Positions 1-6,052 are shown, counted from the stretch's first letter. The stretch: 11,661 bases of DNA from UBA9337 sp038331135 (GCA_038331135.1 JBBQOS010000028.1:1-11661); one strand, 5' to 3'. Numbers and translations: made by a program. The notes: generated from the letters alone by a model not told the origin.

Positions 1-1
1 T

Positions 2-211
2 GGTTATAATGCCAAGACAGATAAATTTGAAGAGGATATGATAAAGTCTGGAATTATTGATCCGCTAAAAGTGACTAGAACCGCTTTGGAAAATGCGGTA
101 TCTGTTTCAGCTATGTTGCTTACTACCGAAGCGGTAGTTACTGATATGCCAGAAGAAAAAGGCGCGCAACAAATGCCTCCAATGGGTGGAGGAATGCCGG
201 GGATGTTTTAA
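2..211 (+). CDS. groEL: GroEL chaperonin, C-terminal end only (5' truncated by window)
   Basis: These are the last 69 codons of the 60-kDa chaperonin, which folds proteins in the cytoplasm inside a double-ring ATP-driven cage. The window opens inside the gene. The reading frame gives GYNAKTDKFEEDMIKSGIID, then PLKVTRTALENAVSVSAML and LTTEAVVTDMPEEK. This is the conserved end of the equatorial domain (the DPxKVTRxALxNAxSVAxxxLTTEA block) found in all group I chaperonins. The gene ends in the flexible Gly-Met tail MPPMGGGMPGMF and a TAA stop. The tail is a short version of the usual GGM repeat that points into the folding cavity. A strong intrinsic terminator follows 39 bp after the stop, so the gene is not co-transcribed with the ATP synthase genes. 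The identification is secure; nothing can be said about the missing N-terminal part. Confidence 0.97.
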   Translation, partial: GYNAKTDKFEEDMIKSGIIDPLKVTRTALENAVSVSAMLLTTEAVVTDMPEEKGAQQMPPMGGGMPGMF

Positions 212-250
212 TTGCTATAGATGTTAGAAATTTTCTAAATGTTGAAATTA

Positions 251-280
251 AAAAACTCTCCTAGAAATAGGAGAGTTTTT
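251..280 (+). terminator. Intrinsic terminator of groEL
   Basis: A perfect 13-bp inverted repeat (251-263 with 268-280) encloses a GAAA tetraloop. The core is CTCTCCTA/TAGGAGAG, flanked by A5 on the left and T5 on the right. It can therefore act as a Rho-independent terminator on the + strand and could also stop transcription arriving on the - strand. It lies 39 bp after the groEL stop codon. Confidence 0.93.
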
Positions 281-318
281 AAGTGAAATTTCAAAATTAC
301 GTTTTAGAAAATTATTTT

Positions 319-388
319 AACCCCCTCTGTCATGAGTACATGACATCTCCCCCTTGAATACAAATGGGAGAGGGGAGGTTTTTTTTAA
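319..388 (+). repeat. Structured palindromic repeat, possible second terminator
   Basis: The outer arms AACCCCCTCT (319-328) and 369-380 pair with a 2-nt bulge. Inside lies one perfect 7-bp hairpin (TGTCATG, loop AGTA, CATGACA; 328-345) and a second imperfect CT/GA-rich hairpin (346-371). The whole folds like a three-way junction and is followed by eight T residues (379-386), so it could also terminate transcription. The TGTCAT/ATGACA core is shared with the other dispersed repeats of this window. No gene is present. Confidence 0.6.
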
Positions 389-396
389 ATTCGCCC

Positions 397-495
397 GCCT
401 GCCACGCCTAACATATAATCCTTCCAAAAAACCAACAAATGTGTACCAATAAATATTTCGACAAAAAAATATAAATTAGGCATTGGCGAGCAGGC
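397..495. repeat. Short element with imperfect inverted ends
   Basis: The left end at 397-411 (GCCTGCCACGCCTAA) and the right end at 476-495 are imperfect inverted copies: GCCTGC at the outer edge and GCCTAA at the inner edge match, with a 5-nt length difference between them. The 64 bp between them are AT-rich and noncoding. It may be a very small non-autonomous repeat element; no target duplication was seen. Confidence 0.4.
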
Positions 496-499
496 ATAG

Positions 500-513
500 A
501 TTCGTAATTCGTA
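500..513. repeat. Heptamer pair ATTCGTA x2
   Basis: Two perfect tandem copies of ATTCGTA lie just ahead of the operon promoter. The reverse complement, TACGAAT, is the heptamer repeated in the atpF-atpH gap (2732-2762), so the two gaps carry the same word in opposite orientation. Confidence 0.7.
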
Positions 514-527
514 GAAAGTCTCGAAAT

Positions 528-556
528 TTGACTTTTTTACTTTTAGAGACTATACT
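528..556 (+). promoter_or_regulatory. Probable sigma70-type promoter of the atp operon (leaderless)
   Basis: TTGACT (528-533) and TATACT (551-556) are separated by exactly 17 bp, a near-consensus -35/-10 pair. Seven bases after the -10 element is position 563, while the atpZ ATG starts at 562. The transcript would thus begin on or within one or two bases of the start codon, so the first gene would be translated from a leaderless mRNA. No Shine-Dalgarno sequence precedes this ATG. Confidence 0.72.
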
Positions 557-561
557 AGACT

Positions 562-819
562 ATGTTTAAAGAAGATTTAAAAAGAAATAATTTGAAAACG
601 AAAAACAACAAAACGGATAAAGTGTCTGTTTTTTCATTGGCCTTTGAGTTGGGATACGTTGTAGCAATACCAATTGTACTCTTGGCATTAGGGGGAAGAA
701 TGATAGACAAAAAGCTGGATTCGTCGCCTTGGTTTTTGCTCCTAGGTGTAGTCAGTGCTATTATTATTTCAACTTATTGGATTTATAAAAAAACGACAGC
801 AATTATTGATGATAAATAG
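562..819 (+). CDS. atpZ: AtpZ/AtpI-family F-ATPase accessory protein
   Basis: This is a small membrane protein of 85 residues of the ATPase gene 1 (AtpZ/AtpI) family. Members sit first in bacterial atp operons and help assemble the c-ring or allow Mg2+ supply; they are not part of the final enzyme. A polar, Lys/Asn-rich N-terminus (1-22) is followed by two membrane helices (about 24-43 and 57-75). Between them is the family signature GGRMIDKKLDSSPWFLLLG, with the Gly-rich turn, the Asp-Lys-Lys loop and the S-P-W-F entry to helix 2. The ATG at 562 is supported by the promoter whose predicted start falls on it; an upstream ribosome-binding site is absent. It ends 11 bp before atpB, the tightest spacing in the operon together with atpD-atpC. 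The family call is firm, but the exact AtpZ versus AtpI label is a matter of nomenclature. Confidence 0.88.
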   Translation: MFKEDLKRNNLKTKNNKTDKVSVFSLAFELGYVVAIPIVLLALGGRMIDKKLDSSPWFLLLGVVSAIIISTYWIYKKTTAIIDDK

Positions 820-830
820 ATTGTATTTTT

Positions 831-1586
831 ATGGAAATTTCTTTGGTACCAGAATTAATAACCACCGTTTTTGGCTTTCCAATTACTAACTCTGTTTTAA
901 CAACTGCTATTGTCAGCATTATAATTATTATCGCTTCGTTGTATTTGCGTAAAAATTTATCCAAAAAACCCAAGGGCTTTCAAAACATTGTTGAATTAGC
1001 ACTGGAAGCTCTTTTGAATTTAGCCGATAGTGTTACGGGTAGTCGAGAGCAAAGTAAAAAGTTTTTCCCATTTGTGGCGACAATTTTTATTTTTGTAATA
1101 ATGTCCAACTGGATTGGCCTAATTCCAGCTCTTATTCCTGGAGGAACATTGGGAGTTAATCAGATTCATCATGGAGAAGAAGTCTTGGTGCCATTTATCC
1201 GAAGCGGAAGCGCTGATCTTAATATGACCTTATCGCTGGCTTTGATTTCAGTTATCACTGCTCAGATTATGGGAATTGCTATTATTGGAAAAAAGCGTTA
1301 TGTGGGTAAATTTTTAGTTAGTCCTCTTAAGAAACCCTATTTTATAGGAACTTTCGTGGGAGTATTGGAAATAATTTCAGAATTTGCCAAAGTAGTTTCT
1401 TTTTCTTTTCGTTTATTTGGAAATATTTTTGCCGGAGAAGTATTGTTAACCGTGATGTTGATGCTGGTTCCATATTTTGCCCCATTACCATTTTTGTTTT
1501 TGGAGATTTTTGTAGGTTTTATTCAGGCGTTGGTATTTGCAATGTTGACTTTAGTATTTTTTAAGATGTCAGCGGAGGCACATTAA
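831..1586 (+). CDS. atpB: ATP synthase F0 subunit a
   Basis: This is the membrane stator subunit that forms the two ion half-channels beside the c-ring. Its 251 residues compare with about 270 in E. coli. The protein is very hydrophobic, with five or six helices (approximately 18-37, 80-103, 133-153, 171-192, 203-220, 222-245). The hallmark FSFRLFGNIFAGE (191-203) carries the essential Arg194 (E. coli Arg210) and Glu203 (E. coli Glu219). The last helix contains Glu225 at the position of E. coli His245 and Gln232 at that of Gln252. The earlier NWIGLIPALIPGG segment (93-105) is also typical. There is no Shine-Dalgarno sequence in the 11-bp gap after atpZ. The 246-bp gap that follows is full of repeats and carries an extra promoter for atpE. 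Confidence 0.97.
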   Translation: MEISLVPELITTVFGFPITNSVLTTAIVSIIIIIASLYLRKNLSKKPKGFQNIVELALEALLNLADSVTGSREQSKKFFPFVATIFIFVIMSNWIGLIPALIPGGTLGVNQIHHGEEVLVPFIRSGSADLNMTLSLALISVITAQIMGIAIIGKKRYVGKFLVSPLKKPYFIGTFVGVLEIISEFAKVVSFSFRLFGNIFAGEVLLTVMLMLVPYFAPLPFLFLEIFVGFIQALVFAMLTLVFFKMSAEAH

Positions 1587-1699
1587 TTAGTTGTTGGTTA
1601 GTAGTCAGCGGTTCACGGTAAAGAGTAGTTAAGGGTTATTAGTCAACGGTTCAGGGTTATCAGTTCGCAGTGCTTGGGATAAATTAATTGTTAAATGAA

Positions 1700-1735
1700 T
1701 ACATCATTAAATTTTAAAAAATTTAATGATGTATC
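1700..1735. repeat. 36-bp palindrome between atpB and atpE
   Basis: A perfect 17-bp inverted repeat (1700-1716 with 1719-1735) has only two A residues between the arms. It begins ATACATCATTAAATTTT. RNA copied from it would form a long AU-rich hairpin. The bases after it (CAAATAATAAT) are not a U-tract, so it is not a standard terminator. It could stabilise or be a cleavage point in the operon transcript, or form a cruciform. Confidence 0.85.
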
Positions 1736-1776
1736 AAATAATAATTTATATAATAAAAATAATTAAAGTTAATAGT

Positions 1777-1785
1777 TGTTATAAT
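1777..1785 (+). promoter_or_regulatory. Internal extended -10 promoter for atpE
   Basis: TGTTATAAT is a perfect extended -10 element (TG at 1777-1778, one base, then consensus TATAAT at 1780-1785). No good -35 is present, as is usual for extended -10 promoters. Transcription would start near 1792, giving a leader of about 40 nt before the atpE ATG at 1833. That leader contains no G at all. Confidence 0.62.
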
Positions 1786-1796
1786 GGTTTTTAAAA

Positions 1797-1829
1797 CTAA
1801 TAACTAACAACTAATAACTAACAACTAAC
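1797..1829 (+). repeat. 14-bp (2 x 7) tandem repeat in the atpE leader
   Basis: Two perfect copies of CTAATAACTAACAA (1797-1810, 1811-1824) and a partial third (1825-1829) end four bases before the atpE start codon. Each 14-mer is two related heptamers, CTAATAA and CTAACAA. Confidence 0.9.
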
Positions 1830-1832
1830 TTT

Positions 1833-2102
1833 ATGGCAGTAGAAGAAACAAAAGCCATTGTTGAAGGAGCCCTTAACAATGTTGAGTCAGCTAAATCAAT
1901 CGCAGCCGCAATCGCAATGGGATTTGGCGCAGTAGGCCCTGGTATTGGTATTGGTATTTTGGCTGCTAAAGCACTTGAAGCTATCGGAAGAAATCCAGAA
2001 GCTGCCCCAAAGATTCAAACTACTATGATTTTGGCAATTGCTTTTACTGAGGCTATCGCAATCTATGCTTTGGTTGTCGCTTTGATTATTAAATTTGTTT
2101 AA
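1833..2102 (+). CDS. atpE: ATP synthase F0 subunit c (rotor ring)
   Basis: This is the two-helix protein that forms the rotating ion-carrying ring. It is 89 residues long, slightly longer than the usual 75-85 because of a charged N-terminal extension (MAVEETKAIVEGALNNVES). Helix 1 carries the glycine-zipper GFGAVGPGIGIG (30-41). The polar loop is GRNPEA (52-57). Helix 2 carries the ion-binding carboxylate Glu73 in AFTEAIAIY. The sodium ligands of sodium-type rings (a Gln in helix 1, and a Ser after the Glu) are replaced by Ile40 and Ala74, so a proton ring is inferred. The gene has its own candidate promoter and a G-free repeat leader. Extra expression would fit the 8-15 copies of c needed per enzyme. 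A 10-bp hairpin lies 14 bp after its stop. Confidence 0.97.
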   Translation: MAVEETKAIVEGALNNVESAKSIAAAIAMGFGAVGPGIGIGILAAKALEAIGRNPEAAPKIQTTMILAIAFTEAIAIYALVVALIIKFV

Positions 2103-2115
2103 TAATAAGCAGAGA

Positions 2116-2139
2116 CAGTGAGCAGATTACTGCTCATTG
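2116..2139 (+). other. RNA hairpin just after atpE
   Basis: A 10-bp stem (2116-2125 with 2130-2139, one G-U pair) has an ATTA loop, starting 14 bp after the atpE stop codon. It is not followed by a T-run, so it is more likely a 3'-end stabiliser or processing point for the c-subunit message than a terminator. Confidence 0.6.
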
Positions 2140-2160
2140 AAATGTGATTATTGTTAAAAA

Positions 2161-2226
2161 GATTTACGATTTACAATTTACGATTTATGAATCTTTTCTT
2201 AAATCTTACATCTTAAATCTTAATTC
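2161..2226. repeat. Two heptamer arrays in the atpE-atpF gap
   Basis: GATTTAC is repeated four times in tandem with two single mismatches (2161-2188). Ten bases later TTAAATC is repeated four times with three mismatches in all (2199-2226). The second array is roughly the reverse complement of the first (21 of 28 positions), so the pair can fold on itself. The second array lies 12 bp before the atpF start. Confidence 0.85.
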
Positions 2227-2238
2227 ATCATAAAAAAT

Positions 2239-2724
2239 ATGGAATTATTACAAAATTTAGGTATTAATGGAAAATTAGTTTTGGCGCAAATAGTGAATTT
2301 TTTTATTCTTTTTTATGTGCTAAAGAAGTTTGCTTACGGCCCAATTTTAAAAATGCTTGAAGATAGAAGCACCAAGATTGAAAAGGGAATGAAAGACGCA
2401 GAGGCTTCTACTAAAAAATTGGTAGAAATGGAAGAGAAAGAAAAAGAAGTCTTGGTTAATGCCAAGAAAGAAGCGCAAGAAATCATCAAAAAATCTGAGG
2501 AGCAAGCAATTAAAAATAAGGAAGCAATTATGCTAGAAGCCAAGACTCAATCTGATATGATGATACAAAGAGCTCAAGAAAAAATTGAAGAAGAAAAGAA
2601 TAAAATTATGGCCGAAGTAAAGAGTGAGGTGGCTGGACTTGTGATGTTGGCGACGGAAAAGATAGTGGGAGAAAAAGCTAATAGTGAGAGTGATAAAAAG
2701 ATTATTGAGGAAATAATAAAATAG
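2239..2724 (+). CDS. atpF: ATP synthase F0 subunit b (peripheral stalk)
   Basis: This protein anchors the stator: one membrane helix and a long dimeric coiled coil that reaches up to delta and alpha. Its 161 residues compare with 156 in E. coli. The N-terminal helix is at 12-32 (KLVLAQIVNFFILFYVLKKF), followed by the conserved PILKMLEDRSTKIEKGMKDAE (35-55). A highly charged Lys/Glu-rich coiled coil runs from about 40 to 130. The C-terminal delta-binding segment VAGLVMLATEKIVGEK (131-146) is also typical. There is only one b gene, so a homodimer is expected. It has no Shine-Dalgarno sequence, and the 49 nt ahead of the ATG contain no G. Confidence 0.96.
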   Translation: MELLQNLGINGKLVLAQIVNFFILFYVLKKFAYGPILKMLEDRSTKIEKGMKDAEASTKKLVEMEEKEKEVLVNAKKEAQEIIKKSEEQAIKNKEAIMLEAKTQSDMMIQRAQEKIEEEKNKIMAEVKSEVAGLVMLATEKIVGEKANSESDKKIIEEIIK

Positions 2725-2731
2725 TTTTCTC

Positions 2732-2762
2732 TACGAATTACGAATTGTACGAAATTACGAAT
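2732..2762. repeat. Heptamer array TACGAAT in the atpF-atpH gap
   Basis: TACGAAT occurs at 2732-2738, 2739-2745 and 2756-2762, with an 8-base variant TACGAAAT at 2748-2755. The word is the reverse complement of the ATTCGTA pair upstream of the operon. An octamer pair TAAAATGT lies at the other end of this gap (2882-2897). Confidence 0.8.
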
Positions 2763-2766
2763 GGGA

Positions 2767-2812
2767 TGTCATTGTGAGGAAATTTTGTACTCAAAATTGA
2801 GGTGGCAATCTC
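2767..2812. repeat. Dispersed palindromic repeat, copy 1 (empty loop)
   Basis: The sequence starts TGTCATTGTGAGG and ends GTGGCAATCTC, with an internal hairpin AATTTTG-TACT-CAAAATT (2781-2798). It resembles the GTCATTGCGAGG...GGCAATCTC family of small repeats seen in many uncultured bacteria. It is identical to 6053-6130 at 44 of 46 positions, apart from a 32-bp insert in the loop of that copy. A related tail (CGAGATTGCTTCGG) follows at 2834-2847. Confidence 0.8.
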
Positions 2813-2904
2813 CTACGATGCTTCAAAATTTATTCGAGATTGCTTCGGATTACCTTGCAAAGACTAATCGGAGATAAATGCTAAAATGTTAAAATGTTAC
2901 AGAC

Positions 2905-3306
2905 ATGAAAATATCAGCCAAACAATATGCTCAGGCTTTGTATGAACTGACTCTGGAAAAGAGTGAGACAGAGGTTAATGTTGTGGTAGAAAAATTTGTA
3001 AAAGAATTAGTTAAAAATAATAATGTTAAATTAGCTTCAAAAATAATAGATAAATTTCAAGAAATATACAATAGGGAAAATGAGATTGTTGTAGCTAGCG
3101 TGACTAGCGCAGAAAAATTGGACAAAATCCAGATGGAAAGAATCGAGAAATATTTATTGGGTAAATATAAAGCCAGGCAAGTAGTTTTGAATAATGATGT
3201 GAAGCTGGAAATAAAAGGTGGAATTATTTTGAGAGTGGGAGAGGATATTTTGGATGAAAGCATCGTTAAAAAGGTAAATAATTTAAAAACATTTTTAGCA
3301 CAGTAA
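2905..3306 (+). CDS. atpH: ATP synthase F1 subunit delta, short form
   Basis: This subunit clamps the top of F1 to the b dimer. It has 133 residues against about 177 in E. coli. The N-terminal SAKQYAQALYELTLEKS (4-20) matches helix 1 of the delta/OSCP family (RPYAKALxELA). The C-terminal part aligns well: NEIVVASVTSAEKLDKIQ (58-75), then the strand-turn-strand KGGIILRVGEDILDESIVKK (103-122) with the family GGxxxRxGDxxxDxSV pattern. The missing 40 or so residues come from the middle of the six-helix N-terminal domain. The order in the operon (after b, before alpha) confirms the call. No Shine-Dalgarno sequence is present; the ATG chosen places helix 1 at the normal distance from the start. Confidence 0.92.
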   Translation: MKISAKQYAQALYELTLEKSETEVNVVVEKFVKELVKNNNVKLASKIIDKFQEIYNRENEIVVASVTSAEKLDKIQMERIEKYLLGKYKARQVVLNNDVKLEIKGGIILRVGEDILDESIVKKVNNLKTFLAQ

Positions 3307-3399
3307 TCTTCTGATTTTATAATTTAAAAATTAGATTAAGATAAGTTGTCGGATTATTATATTACTAAATTATTTTTTATCCAAATTAAAATTTAATAA

Positions 3400-3431
3400 T
3401 ATAACAATTTAACAATATATCAATATAATAT
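3400..3431 (+). repeat. Octamer repeat in the atpA leader
   Basis: Four imperfect 8-bp units run straight into the atpA start codon: TATAACAA, TTTAACAA, TATATCAA, TATAATAT, with the last two bases being the A and T of the ATG. The 77 nt before the ATG (3353-3429) contain no G. Confidence 0.65.
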
Positions 3432-4926
3432 GAATAAAAATCACATAGTAGAGCAATTGAAAAAACAAATTGAAGGTTTTCAAGCGGAAACCAAGGTTGA
3501 AAAAGTTGGAAAAGTTTTGGAAATTGGTGATGGAGTAGCGCGAATAAGCGGGCTTTCTGATGCGATGGCTTCTGAGATGCTTGAATTTAGTGATGGGACA
3601 GTAGCCGTAGCGCTTAATCTAGAAGAGGATCAGGTAGGAGCGATGGTGCTTGGAGATTATAAAAATATCAAAGAGGGAGATGAAGTAAAATCAACGGGAA
3701 AAATTTTGTCTATTCCTGTAACTGAAAAAATGATCGGAAGAGTGATTGATCCCCTAGGAAATGCTATTGATGGAAAAGAAGAAATTAAATCTGATAAGTT
3801 TTATCCAATTGAAAAAATTGCGCCTGGAGTGATCGAACGAAAATCAGTACATCAACCAGTGCAAACCGGAATTAAAGCCATTGATGCCATGATACCAGTG
3901 GGGCGCGGACAACGAGAGCTTATTATTGGAGATAGACAAACTGGTAAAACTGCTATTGCGATTGATACAATCATAAATCAAAAAGGTCAGGACATGATTT
4001 GTATTTATGTGGCAATCGGACAAAAAGAATCAAAAGTTTCTAGAATTGTGGCTGAATTAGAAAAGCATGGAGCGATGGAGCACACTATCGTAATCGTAGC
4101 AGGGGCTTCTGATCCGGCTGCCTTCTCTTTTATTTCTCCTTATTCAGGCGCAGCTATTGGAGAATATTTTATGGATCAAGGAAAGGATGTATTAATAGTA
4201 TATGATGATCTTAGCAAGCATGCTTGGGCTTATCGACAAATTTCTCTTATTCTAAAACGACCGCCAGGGCGAGAAGCTTATCCGGGAGATATTTTTTATC
4301 TCCATTCCAGACTTTTGGAAAGAAGTGCTAAGCGAGATGAAAAATTTGGAGGTGGTTCAATTACAGCTTTACCAATTATTGAAACTCAAGCTGGAGATGT
4401 AAGCGCTTACATCCCAACTAATGTGATTTCAATTACTGACGGACAAATTTATTTGGAAGCTGATTTGTTTTATAAAGGTCTTCGTCCAGCGTTAAATGTG
4501 GGACTTAGTGTTTCTCGAGTAGGATCATCGGCTCAAATCAAAGCGATGAAAAAAGTAGCCGGAAAACTTCGTTTAGACTTGGCTCAGTTTAGAGAATTGG
4601 AAGCCTTTGCTCAATTTGGTTCAGACTTGGACGAAAAAACTAGATCACAAATAGAAAGAGGAAAAAGAACTATAGAAATTTTGAAGCAAGATCAATATGC
4701 ACCGATGTTAGTAGAAAATCAAGTTAGCATAATTTACGCTTTGATTAATGGATTTTTGGATGATGTAGCGGTAGAAAAAATTTCGCAGTGGGAGGAGGGA
4801 TTTCATAAATTTATGAAATCATCCAAGAAAGAATTATTAGAAAAAATTGTTACCCAGAAAGAATTAACGGAGGAAATTGTGGCGGAATTAAATAAAACAA
4901 TAGAAGAATACAAGGAAACGTTATAA
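3430..4926 (+). CDS. atpA: ATP synthase F1 subunit alpha
   Basis: This is the non-catalytic nucleotide-binding subunit of the F1 hexamer. Its 498 residues are close to the usual 500-513. The N-terminal segment that meets delta is at 1-22. The beta-barrel follows (VGKVLEIGDGVARISGL, 26-42). The Walker A motif is GDRQTGKT (167-174). The Walker B region is VLIVYDDLSKHAWAYRQ (254-270). RPPGREAYPGDIFYLHSRLLER (277-298) is near-invariant in the family. The arginine finger is Arg363 in VSRVGSSAQ. DDLSKHAWAYRQ differs from the common DDLSKQAVAYRQ (Gln to His, Val to Trp). It lies after a G-free leader without Shine-Dalgarno and before a 105-bp gap with inverted repeats. Confidence 0.99.
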   Translation: MNKNHIVEQLKKQIEGFQAETKVEKVGKVLEIGDGVARISGLSDAMASEMLEFSDGTVAVALNLEEDQVGAMVLGDYKNIKEGDEVKSTGKILSIPVTEKMIGRVIDPLGNAIDGKEEIKSDKFYPIEKIAPGVIERKSVHQPVQTGIKAIDAMIPVGRGQRELIIGDRQTGKTAIAIDTIINQKGQDMICIYVAIGQKESKVSRIVAELEKHGAMEHTIVIVAGASDPAAFSFISPYSGAAIGEYFMDQGKDVLIVYDDLSKHAWAYRQISLILKRPPGREAYPGDIFYLHSRLLERSAKRDEKFGGGSITALPIIETQAGDVSAYIPTNVISITDGQIYLEADLFYKGLRPALNVGLSVSRVGSSAQIKAMKKVAGKLRLDLAQFRELEAFAQFGSDLDEKTRSQIERGKRTIEILKQDQYAPMLVENQVSIIYALINGFLDDVAVEKISQWEEGFHKFMKSSKKELLEKIVTQKELTEEIVAELNKTIEEYKETL

Positions 4927-4936
4927 AAACAACCTT

Positions 4937-5020
4937 AATCTTTACTAATTACCAATTAATTACCAATATACTAGTTTGAAATATTAATTGGTGCATTAGT
5001 AATAAGATTAGTAATTCGTA
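4937..5020. repeat. Inverted repeat with heptamers in the atpA-atpG gap
   Basis: The left arm at 4937-4960 and the right arm at 4983-5009 are inverted copies with small length differences (core CCAATTAAT / ATTAATTGG and TACTAAT / ATTAGTA). Within them heptamers are visible: TTACTAA, TTACCAA, TTAA, TTACCAA on the left (4942-4966); ATTAGTA (4995-5001, 5007-5013) and ATTCGTA (5014-5020) on the right. RNA from the gap could form a long imperfect hairpin just before atpG. Confidence 0.7.
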
Positions 5021-5031
5021 AATAAAAAATT

Positions 5032-5988
5032 GTGAGCAATTCAAAAGAGATTCGTAGTCGAATCAAATCAATTAATAATACTGGAAAAATAACTCGCGCC
5101 ATGGAGATGGTTTCGGCTGCCAAAATGCGCAAATCTATAGAGAGTGTTTTGAAAATTCGTGAATATGCTCATAGCGCTTGGAGCGTGCTGACTAACTTGG
5201 CGAGATCTTTTGAAGACTACAAACATGGAATGCTAGAGGTGCGACCGGTTAAAAATGTTTTAATTGTGGTGGTTACATCTAACCGCGGACTTTGTGGATC
5301 TTTTAATTCTCAGATAATGAAAAAAGTGAAAGAGGAAATAAATAATCCAACTAGTTTAAAGGTGAATAGAATTGGCGCTAAAAAAATAGAGTCAAAAGTT
5401 GAAAATAAAGATTTAAAAATAGATTTTATTACTGTTGGAAAAAAGGGGGAGGGCTTGGTAAAAAAAATGGGCAGAGAAATCGTAGCTGCTTTTCCTGAGC
5501 TGACGTATCTGCCAAAGATTGAACAAATTAGACCGCTTTCCAAAATTGTGATGGACGAATATTTGAATAAAAATTATGATAAAGTAGTTATCGCTTATAC
5601 TGATTATGTTTCAGTACTTACCCAACAGCCAAAAGTAAGACAGCTACTGCCAATTTCTAAAATAGATTTGGAAAAGCAAATTGCAGAGATGGATATCCTA
5701 GCTCAAGAATATGGTTTAGAAAAACCAAAATCAGAATATAAAGTTGAGCCTACGCCGGATGAAGTTTTGACTCATATTTTTCCTAGATTAATTGAGATGC
5801 AGATTTATCATGCCATTTTGGAATCCAACGCTTCCAAAGAATCAGCTAGAATGATGGCGATGCGCAGTGCGACAGATGCCGCCAAGGATATGAGCGAAGG
5901 TTTAAATTTGGCTTACAATAAGATTAGACAAATGAAAATTACGCAAGAGATCGCGGAGATAAGCGCGGGGAGAGCGGCCTTAGAATAA
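5032..5988 (+). CDS. atpG: ATP synthase F1 subunit gamma (central shaft), GTG start
   Basis: This is the rotating shaft inside the alpha-beta hexamer, seated on the c-ring. Its 318 residues compare with 287 in E. coli. The N-terminal helix reads SKEIRSRIKSINNTGKITRA, followed by MEMVSAAKMRK (24-34). The core has VVVTSNRGLCGSFN (79-92). The C-terminal helix has SARMMAMRSATDAAKDM (271-287), then NKIRQMKITQEIAEISAGRA (296-315). The extra length comes mainly from a Lys-rich stretch around 101-133 before ITVGKKGEG, where the Rossmann-like domain of other gammas is shorter. The GTG at 5032 is the only start that keeps the N-terminal helix; the next in-frame ATG would remove 23 residues of it. No Shine-Dalgarno sequence. 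The TAA stop is overlapped by the first heptamer of the next gap. Confidence 0.97.
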   Translation: MSNSKEIRSRIKSINNTGKITRAMEMVSAAKMRKSIESVLKIREYAHSAWSVLTNLARSFEDYKHGMLEVRPVKNVLIVVVTSNRGLCGSFNSQIMKKVKEEINNPTSLKVNRIGAKKIESKVENKDLKIDFITVGKKGEGLVKKMGREIVAAFPELTYLPKIEQIRPLSKIVMDEYLNKNYDKVVIAYTDYVSVLTQQPKVRQLLPISKIDLEKQIAEMDILAQEYGLEKPKSEYKVEPTPDEVLTHIFPRLIEMQIYHAILESNASKESARMMAMRSATDAAKDMSEGLNLAYNKIRQMKITQEIAEISAGRAALE

Positions 5989-6025
5989 TTTCCAATTATC
6001 AATTTCCAATTTCCAATAAATTTCC
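5987..6025. repeat. Heptamer array AATTTCC starting in the atpG stop codon
   Basis: AATTTCC (5987-5993), AATTATC (5994-6000), AATTTCC (6001-6007), AATTTCC (6008-6014) and then AATAAATTTCC (6015-6025). The first unit begins with the last two bases of the atpG TAA. A further short run, GAATTTT GAATTTC GAATCAA, lies at 6171-6191 in the same gap. Confidence 0.85.
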
Positions 6026-6052
6026 AATGTCTCAAATCTCAATAAATAAATC

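Larger units (their letters stand above)
1587..1828. repeat. Inverted repeat bracketing the atpB-atpE gap
   Basis: The first 19 bases after the atpB stop (1587-1605) match the reverse complement of 1810-1828, just before atpE, at 17 of 19 positions. Both ends are made of the same heptamer-like words (TTAGTTG on the left, CTAACAA on the right). The left part also holds an imperfect 19-bp direct repeat (1603-1621 and 1641-1659, period 38, core CGGTTCA). The gap has no reading frame of note. It looks either like a small non-autonomous element or like a pair of convergent short-repeat arrays. Confidence 0.6.

Noticed and set aside
1700..1735. Palindrome as an intrinsic terminator
   Set aside because: No T-run follows on the + strand, and the genes on both sides belong to one functional unit.
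1587..1832. atpB-atpE gap as an insertion sequence
   Set aside because: Inverted ends exist but there is no transposase frame and no clear target duplication; kept only as a repeat.
2161..2226. Heptamer arrays as a CRISPR array
   Set aside because: Units are 7 bp and directly adjacent, without spacers, and no cas genes are present.
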